Positions 15,285-24,318 are shown, counted from the stretch's first letter. The stretch: DNA of 64,000 nucleotides from WTFV01 sp965203525 (GCA_965203525.1 OZ241898.1:4464001-4528000); one strand, 5' to 3'. The notes: generated by a model from the sequence alone, not told the origin. Program-made: numbers and translations.

Positions 15285-17746
15285 GACTGCGCTCTCCTCA
15301 TCAGGAACGGGTCGCTCTCGACGATGCCGAGAATGACGGTCTGGAACCGGTAGCCGTCCGCCGCCGCCGTCCGCACGATGCGGCGCAGCGCCGGCATGTC
15401 GTGGGGCCCGAGGCCGCGGCCGAGGGCGTAGGTCATCAGCTTTTCGGTCACGGTGGTGACGAACTGCGCGGCGTTTTCGGCCAGCGCCCGGCGCATCCCC
15501 GCGACGTCGTCGAAGGCCCGGCCGTCGGGCAGCACGCCGGACGGATCGATCGCGTTGAACGACTCGTCGACGACGCGCCAGCGGCCGATGGCGTCGAAGT
15601 TCTCCAGCGCGAAACCGGTCGGATCGATCATCGAGTGGCAGGCCGAGCAGGCCGGGTTGTCGCGGTGCGCCTCCATCCGGGCGCGCAGGGTGGGCCGCTT
15701 CGCCTGGGTCTTCCGGTCGTTGAGCGCCGGGACGTTGGGCGGCGGGTCCGGCGGCGGCGTCCCGAGCAGGTTGTCCAGGATCCACTTGCCGCGCAGCACC
15801 GGCGACGTGCGGATGGCGTGCGACGTCAGGGTCAGGATGCTGCCGTGCCCCAGGATGCCGCGCCGGGCGCCGCCGGCCGGCAGGTCGACGCGCCGGAAGT
15901 GGCTGCCGGTCACGCCGGGGATGCCGTAGTGCCCGGCCAGCCGCTCGTTCAGGAACGTGTAGTCCGCCGTCAGCAGCTCGACCATGCCGCGGTCGTTCCG
16001 CACCACGTGGTCGACGAAGAGCTCGGTCTCGCGCAGCATGCTCCGCCGCAACGACTCGTCGAAGGCGACCGAGTACGGATCGCCCGGCCGCACCGTCGTC
16101 TCCAGGTTCCGGAGCTGCAGCCACTGCGCGGCGAAGTTGGTGGTGAGGGTTTCGGAACGCGGATCGGCCACCATCCGCCGCACCTGCCGCCGCCGCTCGG
16201 CCGGGTCGCGCAGCCGACCCTGCTCGGCCGCGGCGAGCAGCTCGTCGTCCGGGATGCTGCTCCACAGGAAGAACGACAGCCGCGAGGCGAGATCGAGGTC
16301 CGGCACGCGGTACGGCTCGCCGGGCGCCGCGCCGGCCGGATCGGTCTCGATGCGGTAGAGGAACTCCGGGCTGACGAGCAGGCGCCGGACGGCCAGCTCG
16401 ACGCCGTCCTCGAAGCTGCCGCCGCGGCGGCCCTGCTCGTAGAAGTCGAGCAGCACCTGCAGTTCGCCGGCCGTCACCGGGCGCCGGTAGGCGCGCCGGG
16501 CCAGCGCCGCGAGGACGTCGCGCGCGCACGACGCCTCCTCGTCGGGGACGGACGGACGGCACGTGAAGATGCGCGCGCGCGACGGGGTCTCCGTCACCCC
16601 GGAGCCGCCGCCGCGGGGACCGGTGATCGTCACGCTGCGCACGAACGGCTGCTGCCCGGCCGGGCCGCCGGGGTTCCCGGCCACTCGCGGGTTCGGGAAC
16701 GGCTCGCGAACCCGCTCGACCAGGGCGGACGGCTTCTTGAAGAAGGTGACGCCCACCTCGCGCGGGCCGGCCGCGACCGGCAGCCGGAAATCCACCGTGG
16801 AAGCCCGGGCGTAGGGATTGTCCGGCGCGCCGGGCGCCGGCGGGCCGAGCGTCACCAGCCGCACCGGCTCGCCGTCCAGCGTCACTTCCAGGTCGTGGTT
16901 CTCGCGCAGGCGTTGCGTGCCGGTCAGCTCGATCCGCACGTCGTACTCGGCGTCCCGCGGAAACAGGTGCTCGACGTGGAGGCCGCCGCGCGTCCCGAAC
17001 GGCAGCGCCTCCACCCGCTCGTGCTGCGGCAGATCCTGCGCCGCCTCGTAGGTGTCGGCCGCGACCGCGGGCGGCGGGCCGCCCGTCGCCAGCCGGCTGA
17101 TGGTCCGCGCCGCCGCGAGGTAGCGCTCCATCAGCGACTGCGACATCTTCAGGACGCCGCCGATGTTGTCGAAACCGAAGCTCGCGTCGTCGGCCGGCAG
17201 GAAGTCGTCCGCGTCGATCTCCACCGCCAGCAGATCGCGGACGGCGTTGCGGTACTCGGTGCGGTTCAGGCGGTGGAAGGTGGCCGTCCGGCCGGGATCG
17301 CGGGTCTCGGCCCAGGCGTCGTCGAGCGCTCCCTCCAGCCAGGTCAGGAACGCCGCGAGCCGGTCCGCGGGCGGCCGCGGCCGCCCGGCCGGCGGCATGA
17401 CCCCGCCGCGCAACTTGCGGACCACCTTCTCCCAGGCGTCGGCATGGCGGCCCACGTCCGCGAGATCGAGCGTGTCGAGGGTGAGCCCGACGGCGCGGAG
17501 CTGCCCGGCCAGCGGCGAGGCGGCGCGGCCCCGGCCGCGCACCACCCGCTCGTTGTGGCAGGTGACACAGTACCGGTCGAGCAGCGCGCGGTGGGCGGCG
17601 CCGGCGTCCGGCGCGGCGGACGCCCCGACCGGCTCCTGCGCGACCGGCGGCGCGGCCACCGGCACCGGCTCCTGCGCGGCCGACGCCGTTCCGATGCCGG
17701 CGAGCGCGGCCACCGACACGAGCAACGCCCTGCTGATCTTCGTCAC
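15281..17746 (-). CDS. Secreted cytochrome-like protein, DUF1587/1595/1592/1588/1585 architecture
   Basis: 821 residues. After a signal peptide a c-type haem site Cys-Val-Thr-Cys-His lies at 60-64, then DUF1587 (His-Arg-Leu-Asn-Arg-Thr-Glu-Tyr-Arg-Asn), DUF1595, DUF1592 (Ser-Phe-Phe-Leu-Trp-Ser-Ser-Ile-Pro-Asp), DUF1588 (Ser-Pro-Val-Leu-Arg-Gly-Lys-Trp) with a second CxxCH in Ser-Ala-Cys-His, and DUF1585 at the end. These are the periplasmic haem proteins abundant in Planctomycetes and Acidobacteria. The start is placed at GTG 17746 because a sigma70-like promoter with its -10 box at 17784-17789 overlaps the upstream ATG 17785, making that ATG unusable, and because GAGGTG sits 9 nt before the GTG. 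The resulting protein opens directly with a good signal peptide. Coupled to DUF1552 downstream. Confidence 0.9.
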   Translation of the reverse strand: MTKISRALLVSVAALAGIGTASAAQEPVPVAAPPVAQEPVGASAAPDAGAAHRALLDRYCVTCHNERVVRGRGRAASPLAGQLRAVGLTLDTLDLADVGRHADAWEKVVRKLRGGVMPPAGRPRPPADRLAAFLTWLEGALDDAWAETRDPGRTATFHRLNRTEYRNAVRDLLAVEIDADDFLPADDASFGFDNIGGVLKMSQSLMERYLAAARTISRLATGGPPPAVAADTYEAAQDLPQHERVEALPFGTRGGLHVEHLFPRDAEYDVRIELTGTQRLRENHDLEVTLDGEPVRLVTLGPPAPGAPDNPYARASTVDFRLPVAAGPREVGVTFFKKPSALVERVREPFPNPRVAGNPGGPAGQQPFVRSVTITGPRGGGSGVTETPSRARIFTCRPSVPDEEASCARDVLAALARRAYRRPVTAGELQVLLDFYEQGRRGGSFEDGVELAVRRLLVSPEFLYRIETDPAGAAPGEPYRVPDLDLASRLSFFLWSSIPDDELLAAAEQGRLRDPAERRRQVRRMVADPRSETLTTNFAAQWLQLRNLETTVRPGDPYSVAFDESLRRSMLRETELFVDHVVRNDRGMVELLTADYTFLNERLAGHYGIPGVTGSHFRRVDLPAGGARRGILGHGSILTLTSHAIRTSPVLRGKWILDNLLGTPPPDPPPNVPALNDRKTQAKRPTLRARMEAHRDNPACSACHSMIDPTGFALENFDAIGRWRVVDESFNAIDPSGVLPDGRAFDDVAGMRRALAENAAQFVTTVTEKLMTYALGRGLGPHDMPALRRIVRTAAADGYRFQTVILGIVESDPFLMRRAQS

Positions 17747-17783
17747 GCCGGCGCACCTCGATGGCTTGTTCCCCGAACCCCGC

Positions 17784-17812
17784 ATGCTAGTGGCTGCCGG
17801 CAGGGGTGTCAA
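17784..17812 (-). promoter_or_regulatory. Sigma70-type promoter of the DUF1592-DUF1552 operon
   Basis: Minus strand TTGACA (17807-17812), 17-bp spacer, TAGCAT (17784-17789). Transcription would start near 17777, leaving about 30 nt of leader with a Shine-Dalgarno sequence before GTG 17746. The -35 box is 3 bp beyond the stop of the upstream Uma2 gene. It is one of the two best promoters in the window. Confidence 0.7.
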
Positions 17813-17815
17813 CGG

Positions 17816-18436
17816 CTACCAGATCGCGTCCCGTTCCAGCCGGAACCCCGCCAGCGGCGGCTCGGCCGAGATGTGCGCCGGCGCGCGCAGACACTCGACG
17901 GCGACGCCCGCGCGGTAGACGAAGACCTCCCGGCGCTCCGGATCGATCAGCCAGCCGAGGCGGGCTCCGTTGCCGACGTACTCGCGCATCTTGTCCTGCA
18001 GGACCTGCAGGCCGTCGGTCGGCGAGCGCAGCTCCACGACGAAGTCGGGACACAGCGGGAGAAAGCGGCTCCGCTGCCGATCGGTCAGAGCGGCCAGCCG
18101 CTCGCGGGAAACCCAGGAAGCGTCCGGGGAGCGGATCGCGCCGTTCGGCAGGACGAAGCCGCACGAGGAATCGAAGCTCGTCCCGGTTCCGGCCCGTCTG
18201 GTCCAGTTCCCGAGTTGCCGGGCGATCTCCGCGTTCCTGCGGCTGGTCTCGCCTCCCGCCGGCGGCATGATGGACAGCCCTCCGCCAGCGGCGCGCTCGA
18301 TGCGCAGCTCGCGGTTCCACCGGCACAGTTCGTAGAACTGATCGTCGTCGAGCCGGACGAGCGGCGGGAGCGCCAGAAACAGGACGCCGCCGCCCGCGAC
18401 CGGCTCGACCTCGGCGTGACGCGGGGGCATCGTCAT
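17816..18436 (-). CDS. Uma2 family (DUF820) nuclease-fold protein (copy 2)
   Basis: 206 residues. It has Asp-Ala-Ser-Trp-Val (the usual Pro-Asp-x-x-x replaced by Ser-Pro-Asp-Ala-Ser), a Cys-Pro-Asp-Phe-Val-Val-Glu-Leu-Arg-Ser-Pro-Thr-Asp strand with the catalytic Glu, then Gln-Asp-Lys-Met-Arg-Glu-Tyr-x-x-Asn-Gly-Ala-Arg-Leu-Gly-Trp-Leu-Ile-Asp-Pro, the typical Uma2 end of the fold. It is diverged from the copy at 4173, so this is not a recent duplicate. Two ATGs (18436, 18430) are equally possible. The region upstream (18437-19070) has no gene and is filled by repeats. Confidence 0.88.
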   Translation of the reverse strand: MTMPPRHAEVEPVAGGGVLFLALPPLVRLDDDQFYELCRWNRELRIERAAGGGLSIMPPAGGETSRRNAEIARQLGNWTRRAGTGTSFDSSCGFVLPNGAIRSPDASWVSRERLAALTDRQRSRFLPLCPDFVVELRSPTDGLQVLQDKMREYVGNGARLGWLIDPERREVFVYRAGVAVECLRAPAHISAEPPLAGFRLERDAIW

Positions 18437-18593
18437 CGTCGTCCCCGGCTCTGCCGGGCGGGCCGGGGCCAGCGTACCACACTCCCCACACTCCGGCGCC
18501 ACGCCAGGGCGCCTCGGCGGCCGGCCCGCGACCCGCGCAAGGACTGTTCCGGCAGACTGCGCCTTGCCGCTCACGCGCCAGGGCGCGGCCCCG

Positions 18594-18808
18594 CCGCCGT
18601 CTGCCTCGCCGGCGAGCTCGGGCGGCGCCGCGGTTCGGCCCCGGCGCCCCGGCCGCATGTCGCCGGCGAGCGGTTCGAGGAAGTCTTCGACGGCGCGCCC
18701 GTCCGCGCGTCGACATCGTCCGCGGCCCTTGGGCGCCCCGGTTCGACCGAGGAACGCCAGCGGCGCGGCCCGCGGCCCCTGGGCGCCCCGGTTCGACCGA
18801 GGAACGCC
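18594..18808. repeat. 165-bp mosaic repeat, copy A, plus partial unit
   Basis: 18594-18758 is a 165-bp unit rich in CGCCGGCGAGC and GAGGAAGTCTTCGA motifs that returns almost unchanged, same length, at 24062-24226. Its last 28 bp are repeated at 18781-18808, 50 bp from the first. The remaining 18437-19070 stretch holds no convincing gene. Confidence 0.85.
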
Positions 18809-19070
18809 CGCGGCGCCGCAACCCTGCGGACGATGCGCCGCTGGTGCCGCAAGCGTTCCACGAACGCCGCAAGGTCTTGAACGCGAACGCGCAGCCGTTC
18901 CAGTTCGGCGAGCCATGAGCGGCCGGCGCCCGCGGCTCGGAAGGGGGAAAGTGGACAACCGGATGCGTGCGGCGGAATCCGGCGAAGTGGACAAAGCGCG
19001 CCCCGTGGTAGAGTGGCAGGCGGTTACGTCAACGTCGCCACCGCCGCGGGGCGGCGGCGGGGGGAGCATC

Positions 19071-19517
19071 ATGAAAGCAATCGTCGTTGCCATCGTAGGA
19101 ATGGTCGTCTTCGGGTGCAGCGGCGGGGAGCAATCGTCGCCGGTGTCGCCAACTACCAGGGGAATCGTCTCGCCGCCGCCGGCGCCGCCGCCGCCGCCAC
19201 GGGTTCAGATCGCAGTCGAAGGTTTAGGGTGGGAACGGTTCGATCTCTACGGGGCGGACGGGATCGGTTTTCTTTCCGGGGTGGTTCGTAACACTGGTTC
19301 CGTGAATGCTGACAGCATTTCGGCATCGGTAATCTTCACTTCCGGGTCTACGACGTTCGCCACGATGCCGCTTTGGGACGGGGCGGGCGGTCTGTCGGCC
19401 GGCCGTAGTCATGCATGGCGCGTGCGGACACCTATCGGTCGATGGTCTCATGTTCGGTTCCGGGTCGAAGCGAGCGGCGACGTGGACTGTCGCTGTGGGC
19501 CTTTTCGGATCCGGTAG
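19071..19517 (+). CDS. Small lipoprotein of unknown function
   Basis: 148 residues. The lipobox Val-Val-Phe-Gly-Cys puts the lipidated Cys at residue 16; a Pro-rich spacer (Pro-Pro-Ala-Pro then a run of Pro) follows, then a beta-sandwich-like domain containing Gly-Val-Val-Arg-Asn-Thr-Gly-Ser-Val, like the FxLYD/DUF3426 group that typically decorates envelope proteins. GGGGGAG lies 6 nt before the ATG. GC content is lower than average here. It converges with the metalloprotease gene, with repeat DNA between them. Confidence 0.7.
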   Translation: MKAIVVAIVGMVVFGCSGGEQSSPVSPTTRGIVSPPPAPPPPPRVQIAVEGLGWERFDLYGADGIGFLSGVVRNTGSVNADSISASVIFTSGSTTFATMPLWDGAGGLSAGRSHAWRVRTPIGRWSHVRFRVEASGDVDCRCGPFRIR

Positions 19518-19524
19518 TAGCGGC

Positions 19525-19770
19525 GCCGCCGTCTTCCTCGCCGGCGAGCTCGGGCGCCGCCCCGGTTCGGCACCGGCGCCCCGGTCGCACGTCGCCGGCG
19601 AGCGGTTCGAGGAAGTCTTCGATGGCGGCGCTGCGGCGCGGCTCCTGGGCGCCCCGGTTCGACCGAGGAACGCCAGCGGCGCCAGCGGCGCCCGGCCCGC
19701 GGTCCCGCCGCCGTCTTCCTCGCCGGCGAGCTCGGGCGCCGCCTCGGTTCGGCGCCGGCGCCCCCGGCCG
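19525..19770. repeat. Mosaic repeat copies B and C
   Basis: 19525-19674 is a diverged, shortened version of the 165-bp unit and 19707-19770 repeats its first 60 or so bases. They separate two convergent genes. Confidence 0.8.
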
Positions 19771-19775
19771 TCCGA

Positions 19776-21011
19776 TCACGGTTCGATCAGCATGCGGGGC
19801 GCGGCGCCGCGGCGCGGCAGGTCGCCACAGGCGACGCGTAGCGGCCATCCGCAGTAATCACGCCAGCCGCGGCCGATGCGGTAGGCAAGGCGCGCGTGGT
19901 ATTGCTCGCGGGCGGTAAAGACGGTCGGGTAACTTCCGCTTCCGTCGCCGCCCGGAAACATGATCGCCCGGCTGTCTCGCACGTGCATAAAGCCCAAGCT
20001 GTGTCCGATCTCGTGTATGATCGTATGAATCTGATAGTTGCCAGATCCGCAATTTCTGAGCGGCCGGCCGCGTGAATCCAAGTAAATCCAGATTCGGCCC
20101 GTGTAGTCAGGGAAGTTAGCCCCGACTCTCGCCCGCCCGCATGCGCCGCTTGAGTCGTTTTCGTGCGGCGGGGTATCGAAAACGACGGTTATCCACCCTT
20201 GCTCGTTCCGGTCCGCAAGCCCGCCTTCGATGCGCCCGTAGTAACGCTCGCCGGTCAGGGATTCTACGGCGCGCGGAAAGTTCCGCCGCGCCCAATGGAT
20301 CCAGTCGTTGCTTGCCACGCGGCGCCCGGCCGGGTCGCCAAGCCACAGGTAGAAACCCGGCAGCGGGTCGTCCAGCGTGTAGATGTAGTCCATCGGCCCG
20401 CCGGGTTCGTCGTGAGCGTCGTAGACGATTTCCTGCCAGAACCGATCATCGTAGGCGCGGGCCGGCCCCGGATGAACCTCCATTCCGGTCATGCGGGCTT
20501 CCAGTCCGCGCGCCGTGGCGATCGCGTCGAAGCGGCCGGGGTTGTGCGCGGTGACGTGGCCATGCTGGTTTACGGTCGCCACGTGCGTATTGCCGGTTCG
20601 CCAGTCGGCCCCGCTGGTTGCGGTTACTCCGTCGTTCCGCGTGATCACGGCCCGCAGTTTCTCCGTGTCGTATTGGTCTATTCGGCCCGGATAGTCCGGG
20701 TCGTCAGACACGATCCGCAGTCCGGTATACGCGGGGCGGTGGCCCGCCGCGGGGAACGTCGGCCGCTCGAACCATCCGCGCGGGAGTTGCGGCAGGTCGA
20801 AGCGCATCGGCGGCGGAATCTCGCCGGCCGGCGGCTGCAGCGGTTCCGCGCCGGCGGGCGCCGCGGCCGCAAGTCCGGTCGGCTCGGTCGGCCCGGCCGC
20901 GGCGGTTTCCGGCGCCGCGGCGGGTACGGACGGTGCGACGGGGTTGCCGGTGTCGTCGCTGCATGCGGCCAGCATGCAGGCGAGCAAGGCGGCGGCGGTT
21001 CGAGTCTTCAT
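19776..21011 (-). CDS. Lipoprotein zinc metalloprotease (matrixin/metzincin-like)
   Basis: 411 residues. Lipobox Leu-Ala-Ala-Cys with Cys17, then an Ala/Pro-rich tether. Residues about 95-180 resemble a bacterial Ig-like (BIG_2) domain (Thr-His-Val-Ala-Thr-Val-Asn-Gln-His-Gly-His-Val-Thr-Ala). The catalytic domain has the full zinc motif HExxHxxGxxH at 333-343 and a downstream Met351 that fits the Met-turn of metzincins. It is probably an outer-membrane- or surface-anchored protease. It begins 27 bp after the stop of the gene broken by IS1380, so the insertion may have removed its upstream promoter or operon partner. GC is lower than in neighbouring blocks, a possible sign of transfer. Confidence 0.85.
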   Translation of the reverse strand: MKTRTAAALLACMLAACSDDTGNPVAPSVPAAAPETAAAGPTEPTGLAAAAPAGAEPLQPPAGEIPPPMRFDLPQLPRGWFERPTFPAAGHRPAYTGLRIVSDDPDYPGRIDQYDTEKLRAVITRNDGVTATSGADWRTGNTHVATVNQHGHVTAHNPGRFDAIATARGLEARMTGMEVHPGPARAYDDRFWQEIVYDAHDEPGGPMDYIYTLDDPLPGFYLWLGDPAGRRVASNDWIHWARRNFPRAVESLTGERYYGRIEGGLADRNEQGWITVVFDTPPHENDSSGACGRARVGANFPDYTGRIWIYLDSRGRPLRNCGSGNYQIHTIIHEIGHSLGFMHVRDSRAIMFPGGDGSGSYPTVFTAREQYHARLAYRIGRGWRDYCGWPLRVACGDLPRRGAAPRMLIEP

Positions 21012-21242
21012 GGGAGCGTCAACCCTTCCGGGGCGGTGTCAGAATCCGAACGTGCGCGACAGGCGGATACCTTGCGGCCCGGCCCGCAGGTCAAGCGCGG
21101 GCGTGTCGCCGCCGCCGGGCAGGATGGCGAGGACGGCGCCGGCCGCGATGGCGGCGATTCCGCCGTAGAGCATGGCGGGGCGGTAGCTTCTCGTTATCTC
21201 GTCGCGGGCGGCGACGGCGATTCCGGGATTGGGAATCCCTAA

Positions 21243-23002
21243 CCTGGATTATTCATGAAGGTCGGGCATGAGGCCCCGACGGGCCATGCTCGGCCACGAA
21301 ACGGGGTCTCGGACACGCGTCGGTGCGCGGGCCGCGACGCGTGGAACAGCCTTCACGGGTCTGGCGGTTGCGGACAGACGGATTCAGGACCGCCGAGGGC
21401 GAGCAACCGTCATCGAAGGCGTCGTTCGCGGGCCCGGCGGTTGCGGACAGGCGGGTTCAGGCAAGGCTCCGCCGTCGCGGGCGGTGCGGTTCGGGCTACG
21501 GGCTGCGCGGGTTTCGGACTACCCGGCGCGGGCGCCGAGGGCCAGCGCGATGCGCCGCCATGCGTTCAGATGCGGCGTCCCCCGGGGCAGATGCAGGACG
21601 ATGCGGCGCACGGAGCCGACGACGTGCACGCCGAGCTTCAGCAGCCGGTTGCGCAGCCACGTCACCTGGGTGCGGGCACAGCCGGTTCGCGCCGCCCGCA
21701 GCCGCAGTTCCTGCATGAGCACGTAGGCGGCAGCCGTCAGCAACACGCGCAACTGGTTCGCCAGGAACCGGCAGCAGCTCGTGCGGTCGATCTGCAGACC
21801 GTCCAGCAACTCCTTGATCCGGTTCTCGACGTCGCCGCGGGCGCAGTAGACCTTCTCGTAGACGAAGCGCGGATTCTGCGGGAGATTCGTCACGACGAAG
21901 CGCGGATTGTCCCGCGGCTCGCGGCCCGGATGCCGGACCACTTCGGCCTTGATCACGACCCGGCGTTCGCGCTTCCACGTGCGGGCCGCGTAGCGGGTGT
22001 CGGTATAGACGTGCTCGGTCCGGCCGCTGGCCCCGCTCTGCGCGCGGGCCGCCGCCATGGCGGATTCGGCCTGCCGCACCAACACCGCGTTCCTGCCCAT
22101 CGCCACCACGTAGTCGAGTCCCGGTTCCGCCTCCAGGAAATCGAAGACCTCCGGGGTCGCAAAGCCCCCGTCGAGCCGGACGAGAAACGACGTCCGCGGA
22201 AACGCCGCCCGCAGCATCGGCAGCAGCCGTCTCAGCAGGCCCAGGCTCCCGTCGGCCGCCACCGCATTGCCCGGCCGCAGCACCGCCGCGCACAGATACT
22301 GCTCCGTCTCGTCGTTGAAGGTCAGGAACGCGAGCAGCGGCAGATAACACCAGCCGCCGTAGTGTCCGTTGAAGAACGAAAGCTGTTGTGCGCCATGCGT
22401 CAGGTCGTCGGTCGGGTCCAGATCGATGGTGATGCGCCGCACCCGCCGCCCCAGCCGGCGCCGGTGCCGCTCGATGACGCTCGCCGCCAACTCCCGCGCC
22501 ATGCGATAGAGCGCGCCGCGGCCCGGGCTGTTCTCGAACCGCGAGATCGTCGGTTGCGACGCCAGCGGCGCGCCGGCCACCGGGTCCCGTCCGAGCAGCA
22601 GCTTGTGAACGGGGTCGTCGGCCAGATCGTCGGCATCGTTGCCGTCGGGGTGGCCGCACGCGATGCCGAAGATCCGCTGCCCGACCAGTTCCGCGAGCGT
22701 GTGCCGAATCTTCTCCGGGTCGCGCCGGTCGGCGAGACAGCGGGCAAACGTCTTGACGAGGCCGTACACGCGCTCGGCCGCCTTGAGGAGAACGGCTCCG
22801 CCGTCGGAGCTGGCGTGCTCGCGGTCGAAGGTGGCGACGAGGGGCTTGTCGAACAGTTCCGGGAACAGGACAGTCTGTGGTATCGTGTCGGTCGTCACGC
22901 AGGGGCCTCCGTGGTGGTGAAAATGCCTGTTGCCACTGCGATTTTACCGCGCGGAGGCCCTTGTGTCTCTCCCGGATCGGCACCCCCGGTGAATAATCCA
23001 GG
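21243..23002. mobile_element. IS1380-family insertion sequence, complete, 1760 bp
   Basis: The ends are CCTGGATTATTCA and its exact complement TGAATAATCCAGG (13-bp inverted repeats). The flanks are CTAA on both sides (21239-21242 and 23003-23006), a 4-bp target duplication, as expected for IS1380. One intact transposase gene lies inside on the minus strand. Clean duplication and undamaged ends point to a recent insertion. Confidence 0.95.
21519..22898 (-). CDS. IS1380-family transposase
   Basis: 459 residues, the usual length. The DDE residues can be placed: Thr-Ile-Asp-Leu-Asp-Pro-Thr-Asp-Asp (Asp159/161), Val-Arg-Leu-Asp-Gly-Gly-Phe (Asp243) and Cys-Ala-Arg-Gly-Asp-Val-Glu-Asn-Arg-Ile-Lys-Glu (Glu358), all typical of IS1380. 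No frameshift or stop is present, so the element should be able to move. The N-terminal Leu-Phe-Pro-Glu-Leu-Phe and Ser-Ser-Asp-Gly-Gly-Ala segments are also characteristic. Confidence 0.95.
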   Translation of the reverse strand: MTTDTIPQTVLFPELFDKPLVATFDREHASSDGGAVLLKAAERVYGLVKTFARCLADRRDPEKIRHTLAELVGQRIFGIACGHPDGNDADDLADDPVHKLLLGRDPVAGAPLASQPTISRFENSPGRGALYRMARELAASVIERHRRRLGRRVRRITIDLDPTDDLTHGAQQLSFFNGHYGGWCYLPLLAFLTFNDETEQYLCAAVLRPGNAVAADGSLGLLRRLLPMLRAAFPRTSFLVRLDGGFATPEVFDFLEAEPGLDYVVAMGRNAVLVRQAESAMAAARAQSGASGRTEHVYTDTRYAARTWKRERRVVIKAEVVRHPGREPRDNPRFVVTNLPQNPRFVYEKVYCARGDVENRIKELLDGLQIDRTSCCRFLANQLRVLLTAAAYVLMQELRLRAARTGCARTQVTWLRNRLLKLGVHVVGSVRRIVLHLPRGTPHLNAWRRIALALGARAG

Positions 23003-23336
23003 CTAATGCGGTGAAGTAGGAATCCATCTCCGCGGGGGAAAGCCAGTCGGTATCGAAGCCCAGCCCGGGCGCGGAAAACCGCAGTTCCAGACTGCAGTCC
23101 GTCCAGATCATCGGGCCGCCGGTGGCCCGAATCTGCGCGCGAATCCCATCAACTGTCGTGTCAAGCGACTGTCGGCCGGTGTCGGGTTCGGCGCACGTTC
23201 CGCTTGCGAGTGTCATGAGCGTTCCGCCGGCAATCAGAGCAAGCCCGCCGGCGCGTTGCTGCGCGTCGGCCGGGGCGGGAACCGTGGCGAGCATGGCGAG
23301 CGTGAGCGTGAGCGTGAGCGTTTTCGTCATTGGGGA

Positions 23337-23342
23337 ATCCTA
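23337..23342 (-). promoter_or_regulatory. -10-like hexamer TAGGAT before the IS-split gene
   Basis: On the minus strand TAGGAT ends 6 nt before ATG 23330, again fitting a leaderless start. No good -35 box. Confidence 0.35.
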
Positions 23343-23849
23343 CCGCACGTCGGCCGGGCGCCGTCGCGGTTCGGCCGCTGGCCCCCGTGGTAGGGTTCGA
23401 GGAGGAACCCGCGGCCGGCCGCGCCCCGCGCGTGCGTCTGCGCCGTCTGCGCGCGCTGTCCGTGCGCGTGCAACGTCGCGGTGCTTGGCGAGGTTCTGCA
23501 CGATGCCGCGCAGCTTCCGGGCGCCGCCGGCGTGGCGATCGTCGGCGTGCGGGCCGCGGCCGAGGATGCGCGGCGCGTCCGATAACCCGCACTTACGTCA
23601 ACTTCGGCCCCGCTGCGGCCGATATGCAGTCGGCGCCCGCGCGCCTAGCGCGCCTGGCAACCGAATCTGCCCGGATTCGCTGGCCTTTCCGCCCCCGCCC
23701 CCGCCCCGGCCGCATGCAGTATTCATCCGCGGCTGCATGGCGCACGTGCGACAATTCCGCCGGCGACGTGCGGCCGGCCGGCCCGGATTGCGCCCGCGCC
23801 CCGCCCGCGTCCAGAAGTACTCGGGCATGCAGGCGGTTGAATACGGCGC

Positions 23850-24226
23850 CCCGCCGTCTTCCTCGCCGGCGAGGAAGTCTTCGACGGCGCCCGGCCGCGG
23901 ACCCTGGGCGCCCCGGCGCGGTTCGAGGAACGCCAGCGGCGCCGCGGCGCGGACCCTGGGCGCGCCCGGCGAGCGGTTCGAGGAAGTCTTCGACGGAGCG
24001 CCGTCCGCGCGTCGACGTCGTCCGCGGACCCTGGGCGCCCCGGCGAGCGGCCCGCGGCCCCGCCGCCGTCTTCCTCGCCGGCGAGCTCGGGCGGCGCCGC
24101 GGTTCGGCCCCGGCGCCCCGGCCGCACGTCGCCGGCGAGCGGTTCGAGGAAGTCTTCGACGGAGCGCCGTCCGCGCGTCGACGTCGTCCGCGGACCCTGG
24201 GCGCCCCGGTTCGACCGAGGAACGCC
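23850..24226. repeat. Mosaic repeat cluster D with complete 165-bp copy at 24062-24226
   Basis: Within the 976-bp gene-free stretch 23343-24318, 23850-24060 contains rearranged pieces of the 165-bp unit (start, middle and end modules in changed order), followed by a complete copy at 24062-24226. The part 23343-23849 has no recognisable gene; one frame ending near 23584 gives about 35 residues that look protein-like and may be a gene remnant. Confidence 0.85.
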
Positions 24227-24318
24227 CGCGGCGCCCGCGGCGCCCGGCCCGCCTCGGCGGCAGGTCCGCGGCCCGCGCCGCCACGCAACCGCCGTCCGGT
24301 GATAGGCTCGCACGGAAC

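Larger units (their letters stand above)
21039..23330 (-). pseudogene. Small exported protein gene split by IS1380 insertion
   Basis: The 5' part (23330 down to 23007) codes a signal peptide ending Ala-Asp-Ala-Gln and about 90 further residues; the 3' part (21242 down to 21039) codes a hydrophobic helix (Gly-Gly-Ile-Ala-Ala-Ile-Ala-Ala-Gly) and a C-terminus ending Thr-Phe-Gly-Phe. If the IS and one copy of the CTAA target duplication are removed, the two halves join in frame to a 175-residue protein. I do not recognise its family. The intact 5' fragment now reads a few codons into the IS. It stood 27 bp upstream of the metalloprotease gene, presumably co-transcribed. Confidence 0.9.

Noticed and set aside
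16558..16600. GC-alternating tract (GCGCGCGCG) as a structural element
   Set aside because: It is within the coding sequence of the DUF1592 protein and short; nothing separates it from normal codon use.
17747..17812. ATG starts at 17785 and 17812 for the DUF1592 protein
   Set aside because: The -10 and -35 boxes overlap these codons; GTG 17746 has a ribosome-binding site and gives a proper signal peptide.
18990..19070. A tRNA-like GTGGTAGAGTGGCAGG stretch before the lipoprotein gene
   Set aside because: No TTC-A T-arm, no acceptor stem pairing and no anticodon stem could be found.
23343..23849. Gene in the gap before the GMC operon
   Set aside because: All frames are broken or of low complexity; only about 35 residues near 23480-23584 look protein-like, too little for a gene call.
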